Positions 1-8,127 of a stretch of 34,670 nt of DNA are shown here, piece by piece. Both the position numbers and the translations under genes were made by a program. Origin of the DNA: CANHVK01 sp044232905 (lineage in GTDB: Bacteria; Bacteroidota; Bacteroidia; Flavobacteriales_D; Crocinitomicaceae); NCBI GenBank assembly GCA_044232905.1, contig JBIIKZ010000017.1:1-34670 (forward strand), written 5' to 3'. Below the pieces are notes generated by a model. The model saw nothing but the letters and a program-made list of their open reading frames with translations, was not told the DNA's origin and ran no database searches. Numbering within the stretch: position 1 is the first letter of the stretch; every line of letters begins with the position of its first letter.

Positions 1-801
1 ATCATAACAATCCATAGCAGCACCTAAAGCACCCCATGCAATTCCAAAACGTGCAGAATCTAAACATCCAAGTGGAGCTCCTAAACCGGATTTATTTGGT
101 AAAATATTTGCTTTTGGAACCTTAACGTTTACAAAGATTAACTCTCCTGTAGCAGAAGCACGTAATGAAAGTTTGCCATGCATTTCAGGTGTTGAAAAAC
201 CTTCCATACCACGTTCAACAATCAAACCATGAATTCTTCCTGTCTCATCTTTTGCCCAAACTACAGCAATATCTGCAAATGGAGCATTCGAAATCCACAT
301 TTTAGCGCCATTCAAAATTACATGATCTCCAGCATCTTTGAAGTTGGTAGTCATTCCCCCAGGATTTGATCCATGGTCTGGTTCAGTCAAACCAAAACAT
401 CCCATCATCTCACCAGTAGCTAATTTCGGAAGGTATTTTAAGCGTTGTTCTTCATTACCATATTTCCAGATAGGGTACATAACTAATGAACTTTGAACAG
501 ATGCTGTCGAACGTAGTCCGGAATCACATCTTTCCAACTCTTGCATAATCAAACCATATGAAATCTGATCCAATCCTGGACCACCATATTCTTCAGGAAT
601 ATATGGACCAAAAGCACCTATTTCTCCTAAACCACGTAATAAATGCATAGGAAAAGTAGCATTTTCATAATGCTCATCAATGATTGGAGAAACTTCTTTT
701 TTCACCCAAGCACGCGCAGCGTCACGAACTAACAATTGTTCTTCCGTGTACAAATCATCCAAATTATAATAATCTGGGTGTGAATATAAATCTGTCTTCA
801 T
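1..801 (-). CDS. Acyl-CoA dehydrogenase, glutaryl-CoA dehydrogenase-like (3' end cut by window)
   Basis: This is the N-terminal 267 codons of a FAD-dependent acyl-CoA dehydrogenase. The reading frame is open from the ATG at 799-801 to the window edge, so the C-terminal third is missing. The translation begins MKTDLYSHPDYYNLDD and contains the family signatures EEYGGPGLDQISYG, MGCFGLTEPDHGSNPGGM and MWISNAPFADIAVVWAK (FAD and substrate binding in the N-terminal helical and middle beta domains). The FGLTEPDHGSNPGGM stretch and a start directly at an EEQLLVRDAARAWV helix resemble glutaryl-CoA dehydrogenases, which oxidise and decarboxylate glutaryl-CoA to crotonyl-CoA in lysine/tryptophan catabolism. 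The catalytic glutamate and C-terminal domain are outside the window, so another short-chain acyl-CoA dehydrogenase cannot be excluded. A -7 element lies 25 bases upstream. Confidence 0.88.
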   Translation of the reverse strand, partial: MKTDLYSHPDYYNLDDLYTEEQLLVRDAARAWVKKEVSPIIDEHYENATFPMHLLRGLGEIGAFGPYIPEEYGGPGLDQISYGLIMQELERCDSGLRSTASVQSSLVMYPIWKYGNEEQRLKYLPKLATGEMMGCFGLTEPDHGSNPGGMTTNFKDAGDHVILNGAKMWISNAPFADIAVVWAKDETGRIHGLIVERGMEGFSTPEMHGKLSLRASATGELIFVNVKVPKANILPNKSGLGAPLGCLDSARFGIAWGALGAAMDCYD

Positions 802-825
802 AAGTATGTAAAATGATTCTTAAGA

Positions 826-833
826 CAAATTTA
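826..833 (-). promoter_or_regulatory. Bacteroidota-type -7 element for the acyl-CoA dehydrogenase
   Basis: On the minus strand this reads TAAATTTG, matching the Bacteroidota -7 consensus TAnnTTTG, 25 bases upstream of the start codon. No clear TTG at -33 was seen. The rest of the 802-1038 gap is AT-rich and holds no gene I can support. Confidence 0.4.
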
Positions 834-1008
834 ATATTATAATAGAACATAAACTAATAAAGATGGTATCGATTATATAGATTTTAAAATAATTTAATTA
901 AATAAAATTCACTTTATCGGAGGAATGGCAAGCTGTCTAATAAGATCTATTTTAATTTAAAGATGAAATAAAAAAACAATTTATAGAATTACCCTTAAAA
1001 CAAAACAC

Positions 1009-1016
1009 TAATTTTG
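1009..1016 (+). promoter_or_regulatory. Bacteroidota-type -7 element for the DUF4271-hemD unit
   Basis: TAATTTTG matches TAnnTTTG and ends 22 bases before the TTG start of the DUF4271 gene. No convincing -33 TTG is visible at the usual distance. Confidence 0.4.
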
Positions 1017-1038
1017 CTTTCTAACAAAGACTTATAAA

Positions 1039-1746
1039 TTGATTACACTTGCTTTTGGAATTATTAACAACACGCAAGAGATTGTAGTACCAAAACTACT
1101 TTCTCCAAAAATTAATTCTATATATGGTACAATAACTTTATTACTTTCATTTGGAATTTTACTGATCACATTTGCGCGAATGAGTTCCAGTTATTTTTTA
1201 ATTGCAATCACGAAAAGTATCTATAAAAATAGATCCATTGAAAAAATTTCCCAAGAAGAAATGCCTTTGAGTGGATTATCGTCTTTTTGTTTATTAATCA
1301 ATTTTTTAATATGTGCTAGCTGTCTGCTATATCTTACTGTAGATTTATTTCACGATTCAATTAGCACAAACACCTTATTAGCAATAATATACACCCCTAT
1401 TTTATTTTTATTCGGACCTTATTTATTTTTGAATTTGGTAGAATTTATAAGCGGTGAAATAGGGATTACCAAAGCAATTAAATTAACCAATTGGGCAATC
1501 TGCAAATTTTTAGGAATCCTTTTTTCGCTATTAGTCTTGTTATGGATTTTTAACGATAAAAACGCTGGTTTTTTTGGATACATATTACTGGTAATACTAA
1601 CTGTATGCTATGCTTACAGAATAATTAGAGGAATTATCTTTGCTTTTTCAAAGGGCATATCTTGGTATTATATTATTTTGTACTTTTGTATGTTTGAAAT
1701 TATACCTATGTATCCTTTGTGGATGCTGATAGAAGGTAAATTATAA
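1039..1746 (+). CDS. DUF4271 family integral membrane protein
   Basis: A 235-residue protein with about six hydrophobic segments (roughly residues 25-47, 80-102, 110-136, 145-170, 175-195 and 208-230). It has the features of the DUF4271 family, which in Bacteroidota is typically encoded directly upstream of hemD, as here (26-base gap). Its biochemical role is unknown. The start is a TTG at 1039; no in-frame ATG precedes it, and a -7 promoter element sits just upstream. The family call rests on topology, size and position next to hemD, not on a catalytic motif. Confidence 0.75.
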   Translation: MITLAFGIINNTQEIVVPKLLSPKINSIYGTITLLLSFGILLITFARMSSSYFLIAITKSIYKNRSIEKISQEEMPLSGLSSFCLLINFLICASCLLYLTVDLFHDSISTNTLLAIIYTPILFLFGPYLFLNLVEFISGEIGITKAIKLTNWAICKFLGILFSLLVLLWIFNDKNAGFFGYILLVILTVCYAYRIIRGIIFAFSKGISWYYIILYFCMFEIIPMYPLWMLIEGKL

Positions 1747-1772
1747 AATAGATTAACTTAAAAATTAGCATT

Positions 1773-2522
1773 TTGAGCATCAAAACAATTTTGGTTTCTC
1801 AACCTAAACCTGAAGGAGATAAATCTCCTTATTTTGATTTAGCTGATAAATACAAGCTAAAGATAGATTTTCGTCCATTTATCAAAGTGGAAGGGGTAAG
1901 TGCACAAGAATTCCGTACACATAGAATTGATTTTAATGAGTATACAGCTGTCATCATGACTTCTAAAAATGCCATTGATCATTTCTTCCGTATTGCCCAA
2001 GAAACGCGTTATACTGTTCCTGATTCTTTGAAATATTTTTGCATTTCAGAAGCTGTTGCTTTATACCTTCAAAAGTATGTTACCTATCGAAAACGTAAAA
2101 TTTTCTTTGGGAAACAATCCATTGAAGATTTAATGGACAGTATGAAAAAACACAAAACTGAAAAATACCTGTTACCTTGTACTGATATTTTACGTGACAA
2201 GATTCCTGAAACATTAGAAGAGCATAATATCAATTTCACCAAAGCAATGTTATACCGAACAGTAGCGTCTGACTTGAGTGATTTAGGAGATGTTTACTAT
2301 GATATGCTAGTTTTCTTTAGTCCAGGTGGTATAGAATCTTTATTTAAAAACTTCCCTGACTTTAAACAAAATAATACCTTAATCGCTGCTTTTGGTCCTA
2401 CAACCGCAAATGCTGTCATTAAAAATAACCTTCGCTTAGATGTGCATGCCCCTCAGCCTAATGCTCCAAGCATGACTGCAGCGATTGAAAATTTTGTCAA
2501 AGAATCCCTAAAGAAAAAATAA
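1773..2522 (+). CDS. hemD: Uroporphyrinogen-III synthase
   Basis: A 249-residue cytoplasmic enzyme that closes hydroxymethylbilane with inversion of ring D to give uroporphyrinogen III, the branch point to heme, siroheme and cobalamin. HemD sequences are divergent, but this one has the Bacteroidota pattern: SIKTILVSQPKP at the start, an AVIMTSKNAIDHFF segment near residue 60, YFCISEAVALYLQKY near 90, and VFFSPGGIESLF and AAFGPTTANAV in the second half, matching the two Rossmann-like lobes. The start is TTG (1773), favoured by the conserved N-terminus and spacing from DUF4271. A strong intrinsic terminator follows 10 bases after the stop. Confidence 0.9.
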   Translation: MSIKTILVSQPKPEGDKSPYFDLADKYKLKIDFRPFIKVEGVSAQEFRTHRIDFNEYTAVIMTSKNAIDHFFRIAQETRYTVPDSLKYFCISEAVALYLQKYVTYRKRKIFFGKQSIEDLMDSMKKHKTEKYLLPCTDILRDKIPETLEEHNINFTKAMLYRTVASDLSDLGDVYYDMLVFFSPGGIESLFKNFPDFKQNNTLIAAFGPTTANAVIKNNLRLDVHAPQPNAPSMTAAIENFVKESLKKK

Positions 2523-2532
2523 TTAATTCGTT

Positions 2533-2560
2533 AAAAGTGCTCCTCGAAGCACTTTTTTTT
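2533..2560 (+). terminator. Intrinsic terminator after hemD
   Basis: A 9-bp perfect stem, AAAAGTGCT paired with AGCACTTTT, a CCTCGA loop and a run of eight T. It separates the DUF4271-hemD unit from the downstream PBP gene, which starts 18 bases later, so the PBP gene is either fed by read-through or has a promoter overlapping the T-tract. Confidence 0.85.
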
Positions 2561-2578
2561 GGATAAAATATACGCGAT

Positions 2579-5140
2579 ATGGCTAAAAAAGGACCAACAC
2601 AACAATCAAAGCTTTCCTCTCCTGAAAAAACGCGGAACTTCACGCGTCTATTCTGGGTTCTTGGAACTTTTCCTATCACACTTATTATTTCTTTATTAAT
2701 TGTTCAATCATTTTCAGACCTACCTTCTATCGAAGATTTAAAAGACCCTCAACTTTCAGCGTCAATTGTGTATGCAAATGATGGTCAAACAGAATTAGGA
2801 CGTTATTGGAAAGTAAATCGTGTAGTAGCACATTACGACTCTATTTCTCCATTTATAACTGACGCTTTAATTTCTACGGAAGATGAACGTTTTTTCGATC
2901 ACTCTGGAATTGATTTCAAAGCACTAGCTCGTGCTGTAGCAAATGCAGGTAGTGCAGGTGGAGCATCGACAATTACGCAACAGTTAGCAAAACAACTATT
3001 CACCCTAAAACAACGCGAAGATCGTGCAAACGGGGAAGAAGAATCAAAACCTTGGTTTGGTAGCATTGGAAGAAAAGTAAATCGTTTAGTGGAAAAAGTG
3101 CGCGAAAATATTATTTCTACCCGCATTGAAGAAACATTCACCAAAGAGGAAATAATCACCATGTATTTGAATCAATTTGATTTTCTATACAATGCTGTTG
3201 GTATCGCTAATGCATGTAAAATATATTATAACAAAACACCTCAAACAGTAACTAAACAAGAAGCTGCAATGTTAGTAGGGATGTGTAAAAATCCAACCTT
3301 ATTCAATCCACACACTTTTACACAAAAGAATTATCGCGGGATTATCGCTAACAACAAAGGAATCTCACCAAACGATGTTGCTGCTAGTGATGTTGCTGCT
3401 GCACGTGAAAAAGATAGTTTACGTGCTTGGGAACGAAGAAATCAAGTATTATTTCAATGGTTAAAAAACAGTAATAAAAAAAATGATGGACTTCGTGTAA
3501 AATTAACACAAACAGAATATGACCTATTAAAAACTAAATCTATTCGTTCAAATTTCCAACAACTTAACTTCAAAAAAGGACGTGCAACCTATTTCAGGGA
3601 AGCTGTTCGTAAAGAAGTGGTGGATTTATTGGATGAAAAAGATGAAAATGGCGACTATGTAATCTACAAACGTAACCTAGAGGATCCGGAAGATAAAAGT
3701 CGTCCATATAATATTTATGAAGATGGTTTGAGAATTTATACTACCGTTGATTACCGAATGCAGGTTTATGCAGAAGAGGCTGTAAAAAGACATTTAAGTC
3801 AAACACTACAACCGCAGTTTGATCAAAACAACCGTGGTTTAAGGAATTATCCTTTCTCTAATGACATCAAAGAAAACGAGTACAAAAACATTATCAATAC
3901 TGCGATAAAACGTTCGGACCGTTACTACAACATGGCGAATGCTGGGTACACAGAAGAACAAATCCTAGAAAAATTTAAAGAAAAAATTCCGATCAAGGTA
4001 TTCACATGGGATGGAGAAGAGGAACGTTTAATGTCACCACTTGACTCAATAAAATACTATAAAGGAATGCTTCAAGCTGGTTTATTATCCATTGAACCAG
4101 AAACAGGATTCGTAAAAGCTTGGGTCGGTGGGACAGATATTGACCACTTTGCATATGACCATGTTAGACAAGGAACACGCCAAGTTGGTTCTACCATGAA
4201 ACCATTTGTTTACGCAACTGCAATGTCAATGGGAGTTATTAAACCATGTACGAAAGTAGAAAACGTAAGACACTGTATCAAACTTTACCATGACGACGGA
4301 ACATATTTCAAAACTTGGTGTCCTGGAGGTAGCGGTGGCGAAGGAGGAACCGTATCTATCAAAAAAGGGTTGGCTAACTCCTTAAACAATATTGCCGCTT
4401 GGACAATTAACCACATGGGAAATAATGGACCAAAAATTCTCGGAAATGTACTTGAGTTAATGGACATTAAACTTGCTAAAAGAGACTTAACTCCTTCAAT
4501 GGCGTTAGGTTCAGTAGATATGTCTCTTTATCAATTAGTTGCTGCACAAGCAATGTTTGTAAATCATGGATTATTTAACAAGCCTACCACCATACTTCGT
4601 ATTGAAGATCGCTACGGAAATGAGATTTACACGAATAAATTTATAACTCGTGAAGTGTTTAACGAAACATACGCCTACTCAATCATTGATATGATGAAAG
4701 AGGTATGTCGCTCAGGAACTGCTTCAAGCATCCGAAGCGGACAAGCTTGGGCTAATATTTCTTACCCAACGGCTGGAAAAACTGGTACAACTCAGAGTAA
4801 CTCAGACGGTTGGTTCATAGGTTTAACCCCAGATTTAGCAACTGGTGTATGGGTTGGAGCAGAAGATCGTGGCGTACGATTTAGATCGACTAATCAAGGA
4901 CAAGGCGCTAGAACTGCACTTCCCATCTACGGTTACTTTATGAATAAAGTCTACAAAGACCCTAAAATAAAAATATCTAAAGATGACTTTGAAAAGCCAG
5001 ATGATTTTGATGAATCAAAAGTAGATTGTAATGAAAATTACAGCATGGTCACTCGAGAAGAAGAAGGAGATGGAAGTGAAGAAGAAACGAGTGAAGAAGA
5101 AACGAGTGAAGAAGTGGATCCAGAATTAGCATTACCGTAA
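2579..5140 (+). CDS. mrcA: Class A penicillin-binding protein (PBP1A-type transglycosylase/transpeptidase)
   Basis: An 853-residue bifunctional peptidoglycan synthase anchored in the inner membrane by one N-terminal segment (about residues 24-45). The GT51 glycosyltransferase domain shows EDERFFDHSGID (catalytic Glu near residue 101), GGASTITQQLAKQLF and EEIITMYLNQ. The transpeptidase domain has the three active-site boxes: S538-T-M-K541, S601-L-N603 and K734-T-G. It polymerises lipid II glycan strands and cross-links the stem peptides. The last 30 residues are strongly acidic, with tandem SEEETSEEETSEE. The gene starts at an ATG just after the hemD terminator, and scoA follows after 19 bases. 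Confidence 0.95.
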   Translation: MAKKGPTQQSKLSSPEKTRNFTRLFWVLGTFPITLIISLLIVQSFSDLPSIEDLKDPQLSASIVYANDGQTELGRYWKVNRVVAHYDSISPFITDALISTEDERFFDHSGIDFKALARAVANAGSAGGASTITQQLAKQLFTLKQREDRANGEEESKPWFGSIGRKVNRLVEKVRENIISTRIEETFTKEEIITMYLNQFDFLYNAVGIANACKIYYNKTPQTVTKQEAAMLVGMCKNPTLFNPHTFTQKNYRGIIANNKGISPNDVAASDVAAAREKDSLRAWERRNQVLFQWLKNSNKKNDGLRVKLTQTEYDLLKTKSIRSNFQQLNFKKGRATYFREAVRKEVVDLLDEKDENGDYVIYKRNLEDPEDKSRPYNIYEDGLRIYTTVDYRMQVYAEEAVKRHLSQTLQPQFDQNNRGLRNYPFSNDIKENEYKNIINTAIKRSDRYYNMANAGYTEEQILEKFKEKIPIKVFTWDGEEERLMSPLDSIKYYKGMLQAGLLSIEPETGFVKAWVGGTDIDHFAYDHVRQGTRQVGSTMKPFVYATAMSMGVIKPCTKVENVRHCIKLYHDDGTYFKTWCPGGSGGEGGTVSIKKGLANSLNNIAAWTINHMGNNGPKILGNVLELMDIKLAKRDLTPSMALGSVDMSLYQLVAAQAMFVNHGLFNKPTTILRIEDRYGNEIYTNKFITREVFNETYAYSIIDMMKEVCRSGTASSIRSGQAWANISYPTAGKTGTTQSNSDGWFIGLTPDLATGVWVGAEDRGVRFRSTNQGQGARTALPIYGYFMNKVYKDPKIKISKDDFEKPDDFDESKVDCNENYSMVTREEEGDGSEEETSEEETSEEVDPELALP

Positions 5141-5159
5141 ATATTTATATAAATAGATT

Positions 5160-5855
5160 ATGAATAAAGTAGTAAGTAACGTTTCAGAAGCCCTAAAAGG
5201 AATCGAAGATAACATGACCCTAATGGTTGGTGGATTTGGTTTGTGTGGTATCCCTGAAAATTCAATCGCAGAATTGGTAAAATTAGGCGTGAAAAATCTT
5301 ACCTGTATTTCCAATAATGCAGGTGTAGATAATTTTGGACTTGGATTGTTATTACAACAAAAACAAGTGAAAAAAATGATCAGTTCCTACGTTGGTGAAA
5401 ACGATGAATTCGAACGTCAAATGCTTTCTGGAGAATTAGAAGTAGATTTAATTCCACAAGGTTCATTAGCGGAAAGATGTCGTGCAGGAGGTGCTGGTAT
5501 TCCCGCATTCTTTACACCAGCTGGATATGGAACAGAAGTTGCCGAAGGAAAAGAAGTACGTGTTTTTAATGGAAAACCACACATTTTAGAATCTGCATTA
5601 ACGGCAGATTTTGCTATTGTGAAAGCATGGAAAGGCGATACAGAAGGTAACTTAGTGTTCAAAGCAACTGCACGTAATTTCAATCCAATGATGGCAATGG
5701 CTGGTAAAATAACCATTGCGGAAGTAGAGGAATTAGTTCCAGCAGGAGAATTAGATCCTAATCAAATTCATACACCAGGAATTTTCGTGCAACGTATTTT
5801 CCAAGGAGAGAAATTTGAGAAACGCATTGAACAGAGAACGGTTAGAAGTAAATAA
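5160..5855 (+). CDS. scoA: Succinyl-CoA:3-ketoacid CoA-transferase, subunit A
   Basis: A 231-residue alpha subunit of a family I CoA-transferase. It shows the glycine-rich MVGGFGLCGIPEN segment near residues 22-34, the TCISNNAG motif, and GAGIPAFFTPAGYGTEVAEGK around residue 115. With subunit B it moves CoA between succinyl-CoA and acetoacetate (or a similar short acyl acid), linking ketone-body or amino-acid breakdown to acetoacetyl-CoA. The two subunit genes normally abut. Here they are separated by 445 bases carrying a four-helix-bundle gene and repeat-like flanks. Confidence 0.92.
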   Translation: MNKVVSNVSEALKGIEDNMTLMVGGFGLCGIPENSIAELVKLGVKNLTCISNNAGVDNFGLGLLLQQKQVKKMISSYVGENDEFERQMLSGELEVDLIPQGSLAERCRAGGAGIPAFFTPAGYGTEVAEGKEVRVFNGKPHILESALTADFAIVKAWKGDTEGNLVFKATARNFNPMMAMAGKITIAEVEELVPAGELDPNQIHTPGIFVQRIFQGEKFEKRIEQRTVRSK

Positions 5856-6271
5856 TGTAACAATGTTTCAATGTGTAAATGTAACAATTGATTGAGCGCA
5901 TGGAAAATGATCGTCCGAACCTAATTTAGATAAAACTATTAAGTTTTCGTTAGACATTATTCGATATTGTGAAGTGTTAGAAAGTGAAAGAAAATATGTA
6001 ATTGCTAGACAATTATTAAAATCTGGAACTTCAATTGGAGCAAATACATTTGAAGCACAAAACGCAGAAGCAAAAAACGATTTTATTCATAAATTAAAAA
6101 TTACTGCAAAAGAAATTGAAGAAACTAACTATTGGTTAATACTTTGTAAATTATCAGATAGTTATCCTTTTGATGAATCATTAAAGGTTCAAATTAATGA
6201 AATCGGACTAATAATTTATAAAATTATTGCAAGTTCCAAGAAAAATTAACTAACCACCGAATTGGTACATT
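5854..6271 (+). repeat. IVP-type insertion flanked by near-inverted 12-mers, between scoA and scoB
   Basis: The scoA-scoB gap has the appearance of a small mobile unit. On the left there are two near-direct copies, AATGTAACAATG (5854-5865) and AATGTAACAATT (5878-5889). On the right, AATTGGTACATT (6260-6271) is the reverse complement of the second copy with one mismatch. Between them lies the four-helix-bundle gene. The flanks are low-complexity runs of AAT/ATT words. No transposase is present. The boundaries given are the outermost repeat copies I can see, not proven ends. Confidence 0.5.
5974..6249 (+). CDS. Four-helix-bundle protein (S23/IVP family), 5' end apparently frameshifted
   Basis: The open frame gives 91 residues, with RQLLKSGTSIGAN, EAQNAEAKNDFIHKLKI, AKEIEETNYWL and a C-terminal IIYKIIASSKK, which define the four-helix-bundle family also found inside 23S rRNA intervening sequences. 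Function is unknown; some relatives (Avd) serve diversity-generating retroelements, but no reverse transcriptase is seen here. The GTG start at 5974 cuts into helix 1. In the same frame upstream, codons back to 5911 encode the missing helix (FSLDIIRYCEVLE), and an ATG at 5900 in another frame encodes MENDRPNLI. One extra T in the T-run at 5925-5927 would join them into a 116-residue protein, the usual length. It is either a recent pseudogene or a homopolymer sequencing error. Confidence 0.8.
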   Translation: MLESERKYVIARQLLKSGTSIGANTFEAQNAEAKNDFIHKLKITAKEIEETNYWLILCKLSDSYPFDESLKVQINEIGLIIYKIIASSKKN

Positions 6272-6300
6272 GAAAAATTAAAAATTAAAAAATTAAGAAT

Positions 6301-6957
6301 ATGGCACTGGATAAAGTAGGTATTGCAAAACGTATCGCACAAGAATTAAAAGATGGTTGGTACGTAAATTTAGGGATTGGAATCCCAACATTAGTAGCAA
6401 ATTATATTCCGGAAGGAATTGAAGTAGAATTTCAATCTGAAAATGGAATTTTAGGGATGGGTCCATTTCCTTTCGAAGGAGAAGAAGACGCTGACTTAAT
6501 CAATGCTGGAAAACAAACAATTACAGCAACAAAAGGAGCCGTGTTTTTTGACTCTGCGATGTCATTTGCGATGATTAGAGGTCAACACGTACAACTTACA
6601 GTACTTGGCGCGATGGAGGTATCTCAAAACGGAGATATTGCCAATTGGAAAATTCCTGGTAAAATGGTAAAAGGTATGGGAGGAGCAATGGATCTTGTTG
6701 CATCAGCAGATAATATCATCGTTGCTATGATGCATTCTAACAAAGCAGGTGAATCTAAAATTCTAAAAGAATGTACATTACCATTAACGGGAGTTGGATG
6801 TGTGAAAAAGGTTGTAACGGAATTAGCAGTAATGGAAATCAAAGATGGTAGGTTCCATTTGATTGAACGCGCACCAGGAGTTAGTGTGGAAGAAATTATT
6901 TCTAAAACAGAAGGAGAATTAGTGGTTCCGGATAATGTACCAGAAATGGTATTGTAA
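6301..6957 (+). CDS. scoB: Succinyl-CoA:3-ketoacid CoA-transferase, subunit B
   Basis: The 218-residue beta subunit that carries the catalytic glutamate. The signature FQSENGILGMGPFP (residues about 44-57) contains the Glu that forms the enzyme-CoA thioester. KRIAQELKDGWYVNLGIGIPTLVANYIP near the N-terminus and KGMGGAMDLVASA near residue 125 are also typical. It pairs with scoA at 5160. The ATG at 6301 is preceded by an AT-only run left by the inserted element, so expression probably depends on the scoA transcript or on a promoter within the insertion. A bidirectional terminator follows the stop. Confidence 0.93.
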   Translation: MALDKVGIAKRIAQELKDGWYVNLGIGIPTLVANYIPEGIEVEFQSENGILGMGPFPFEGEEDADLINAGKQTITATKGAVFFDSAMSFAMIRGQHVQLTVLGAMEVSQNGDIANWKIPGKMVKGMGGAMDLVASADNIIVAMMHSNKAGESKILKECTLPLTGVGCVKKVVTELAVMEIKDGRFHLIERAPGVSVEEIISKTEGELVVPDNVPEMVL

Positions 6958-6979
6958 CAAAAGAAAAAATAAATTATAA

Positions 6980-7016
6980 AACGGGTAATTGGTTCTGCTA
7001 ATTATCCGTTTTTTAT
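6980..7016. terminator. Bidirectional terminator between scoB and the convergent methyltransferase
   Basis: A 13-bp stem (6980-6992 with 6998-7010, two G-T wobbles, loop TTCTG) is flanked by A-rich sequence on the left and a T-run on the right. It can therefore stop transcripts from either side. The stop codon of the minus-strand methyltransferase (7002-7004) lies inside the right arm. Confidence 0.8.
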
Positions 7017-7862
7017 TTGAAGCCAATACGAACCTCCATGTCTTTCCACATCTTGTAGGTTTGGATGATTCCAAATTGGCGCTAAAATTTGACTCAATTC
7101 CTTGTCCTCACTAATAAAATAATTCGGTAATAAAGTAGCATAACGTATTGGATTAGCTAGTATAAAAGCAGCCAAGGTGTATTGCTCCGAATAAAAACGA
7201 TCACACATAAACTGCGGATAATCGTAAGGCAAATAAATATCGTGGATGTGAACAATTACACCAGAATTTAAACGTGGGAGTATTTCCAAGAAAAAAACAG
7301 TTGCGTCCGAATTTGGAAGAACGCGGTGTGAATTATCGACAAACAAGATATCGTTCTCTTTTAAAGAAAGTAAAAAATCGATATCAATGTTCTCAAATGG
7401 TTTACGAATCACCTCATCCGAAATCGCATCAATTTCAGCACGCGGATGCGGATCTATTGAAATAATCTTGGTTTGTAGTCCTTGATCTTTGATTGCCTTA
7501 TAAGCAACCTTGGTAGAGTTACCCGAACCAACTTCTACATAACGTTCTGGGTTATATTTTGCTATTAAGGTATAAATACCAATTATGTCTAATCCAGGTA
7601 AAAAATGGTTGTTATATGCTGGTTGCAAATAATCCGTTTCGTCTTCTTGTTTATTTATAGCTTGGAAAACCGAGGTATAACTAAGTGCTTCTTTTAATAG
7701 CTTGCTATATTGCACTCGGGTTTCATTGATGATATTATATAATTGACCATGTGGAGGTTTTCCGAATCCATAACGTGGAGCAAAATCTACCGGATAATCC
7801 ATATATAATTTTTGCCATTTAGGAGATAGAAATTTGTAGAATTTCTTAAAACGCTCTAGCAT
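7002..7862 (-). CDS. Class I SAM-dependent methyltransferase (Methyltransf_24-like)
   Basis: A 286-residue soluble protein. The SAM-binding motif I is YVEVGSGNSTKVAYKA near residues 108-123, followed by IISIDPHPRAEID (motif II acidic residue) and DILFVDNSHRVLPNSDA, which matches the O-methyltransferase-like class often found near surface-glycan and lipid genes. HIHDIYLPYDYP is a further conserved block. The substrate is unknown. It is the last gene of a five-gene minus-strand unit (9-base gap to the CxxC protein upstream), so it may act in the same envelope process as the LtaS-like and lipid kinase genes; that is inference. Confidence 0.82.
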   Translation of the reverse strand: MLERFKKFYKFLSPKWQKLYMDYPVDFAPRYGFGKPPHGQLYNIINETRVQYSKLLKEALSYTSVFQAINKQEDETDYLQPAYNNHFLPGLDIIGIYTLIAKYNPERYVEVGSGNSTKVAYKAIKDQGLQTKIISIDPHPRAEIDAISDEVIRKPFENIDIDFLLSLKENDILFVDNSHRVLPNSDATVFFLEILPRLNSGVIVHIHDIYLPYDYPQFMCDRFYSEQYTLAAFILANPIRYATLLPNYFISEDKELSQILAPIWNHPNLQDVERHGGSYWLQIKNG

Positions 7863-7871
7863 ACCTAATTT

Positions 7872-8117
7872 TTATTTCTTTAAAAATACCTTGCTTAATA
7901 TTCCAACTATTTTTTTGCGGAAAAGAAAGATTAACAAAAAATAAGGGATAAGCATCAAGTATAAAATACCGGAATTGATATTGGAACCAAACGAAGACTC
8001 GTCTGCTTCGGTGGCGGCTTGTTCGGCAATAACTTTACATTGTGCACATCCTTGTGCCAAAACTTCTTGATTTACAAACAGTAAAACCAAAAAACATAAA
8101 AAAATCAATTTCTTCAT
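7872..8117 (-). CDS. Small membrane protein with signal peptide and CxxC motif
   Basis: An 81-residue protein of unknown function. Residues 1-21 form a signal peptide ending in LAQ, followed directly by GCAQCK, so the CxxC would lie at the extreme N-terminus of the mature protein outside the cytoplasm. A transmembrane segment spans about residues 51-67 (ILYLMLIPYFLLIFLF) and a basic tail follows (RKK, KVFLKK). The topology predicted is periplasmic N-terminus with a cytoplasmic tail. It lies 10 bases after the DUF1569-like gene and 9 bases before the methyltransferase. CxxC suggests metal or redox chemistry, but nothing proves it. Confidence 0.8.
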   Translation of the reverse strand: MKKLIFLCFLVLLFVNQEVLAQGCAQCKVIAEQAATEADESSFGSNINSGILYLMLIPYFLLIFLFRKKIVGILSKVFLKK

Positions 8118-8127
8118 ATGCGAGAAA

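Noticed and set aside
2899..3162. Minus-strand open frame of 87 codons inside the PBP gene
   Set aside because: It lies fully within a well-supported gene on the opposite strand and has no recognisable features. The same applies to the other antisense frames under gltX, ispG, lepA and the kinase.
3397..3412. Another CACGTG palindrome in the PBP gene resembling parS (14 of 16)
   Set aside because: Two mismatches, far from the other sites and within an Ala-Ala-Arg-Glu coding run. It is too weak to call without ParB data.
5974..6249. Diversity-generating retroelement (Avd-like gene)
   Set aside because: Four-helix-bundle proteins can be Avd, but no reverse transcriptase, template repeat or variable repeat is in the window.
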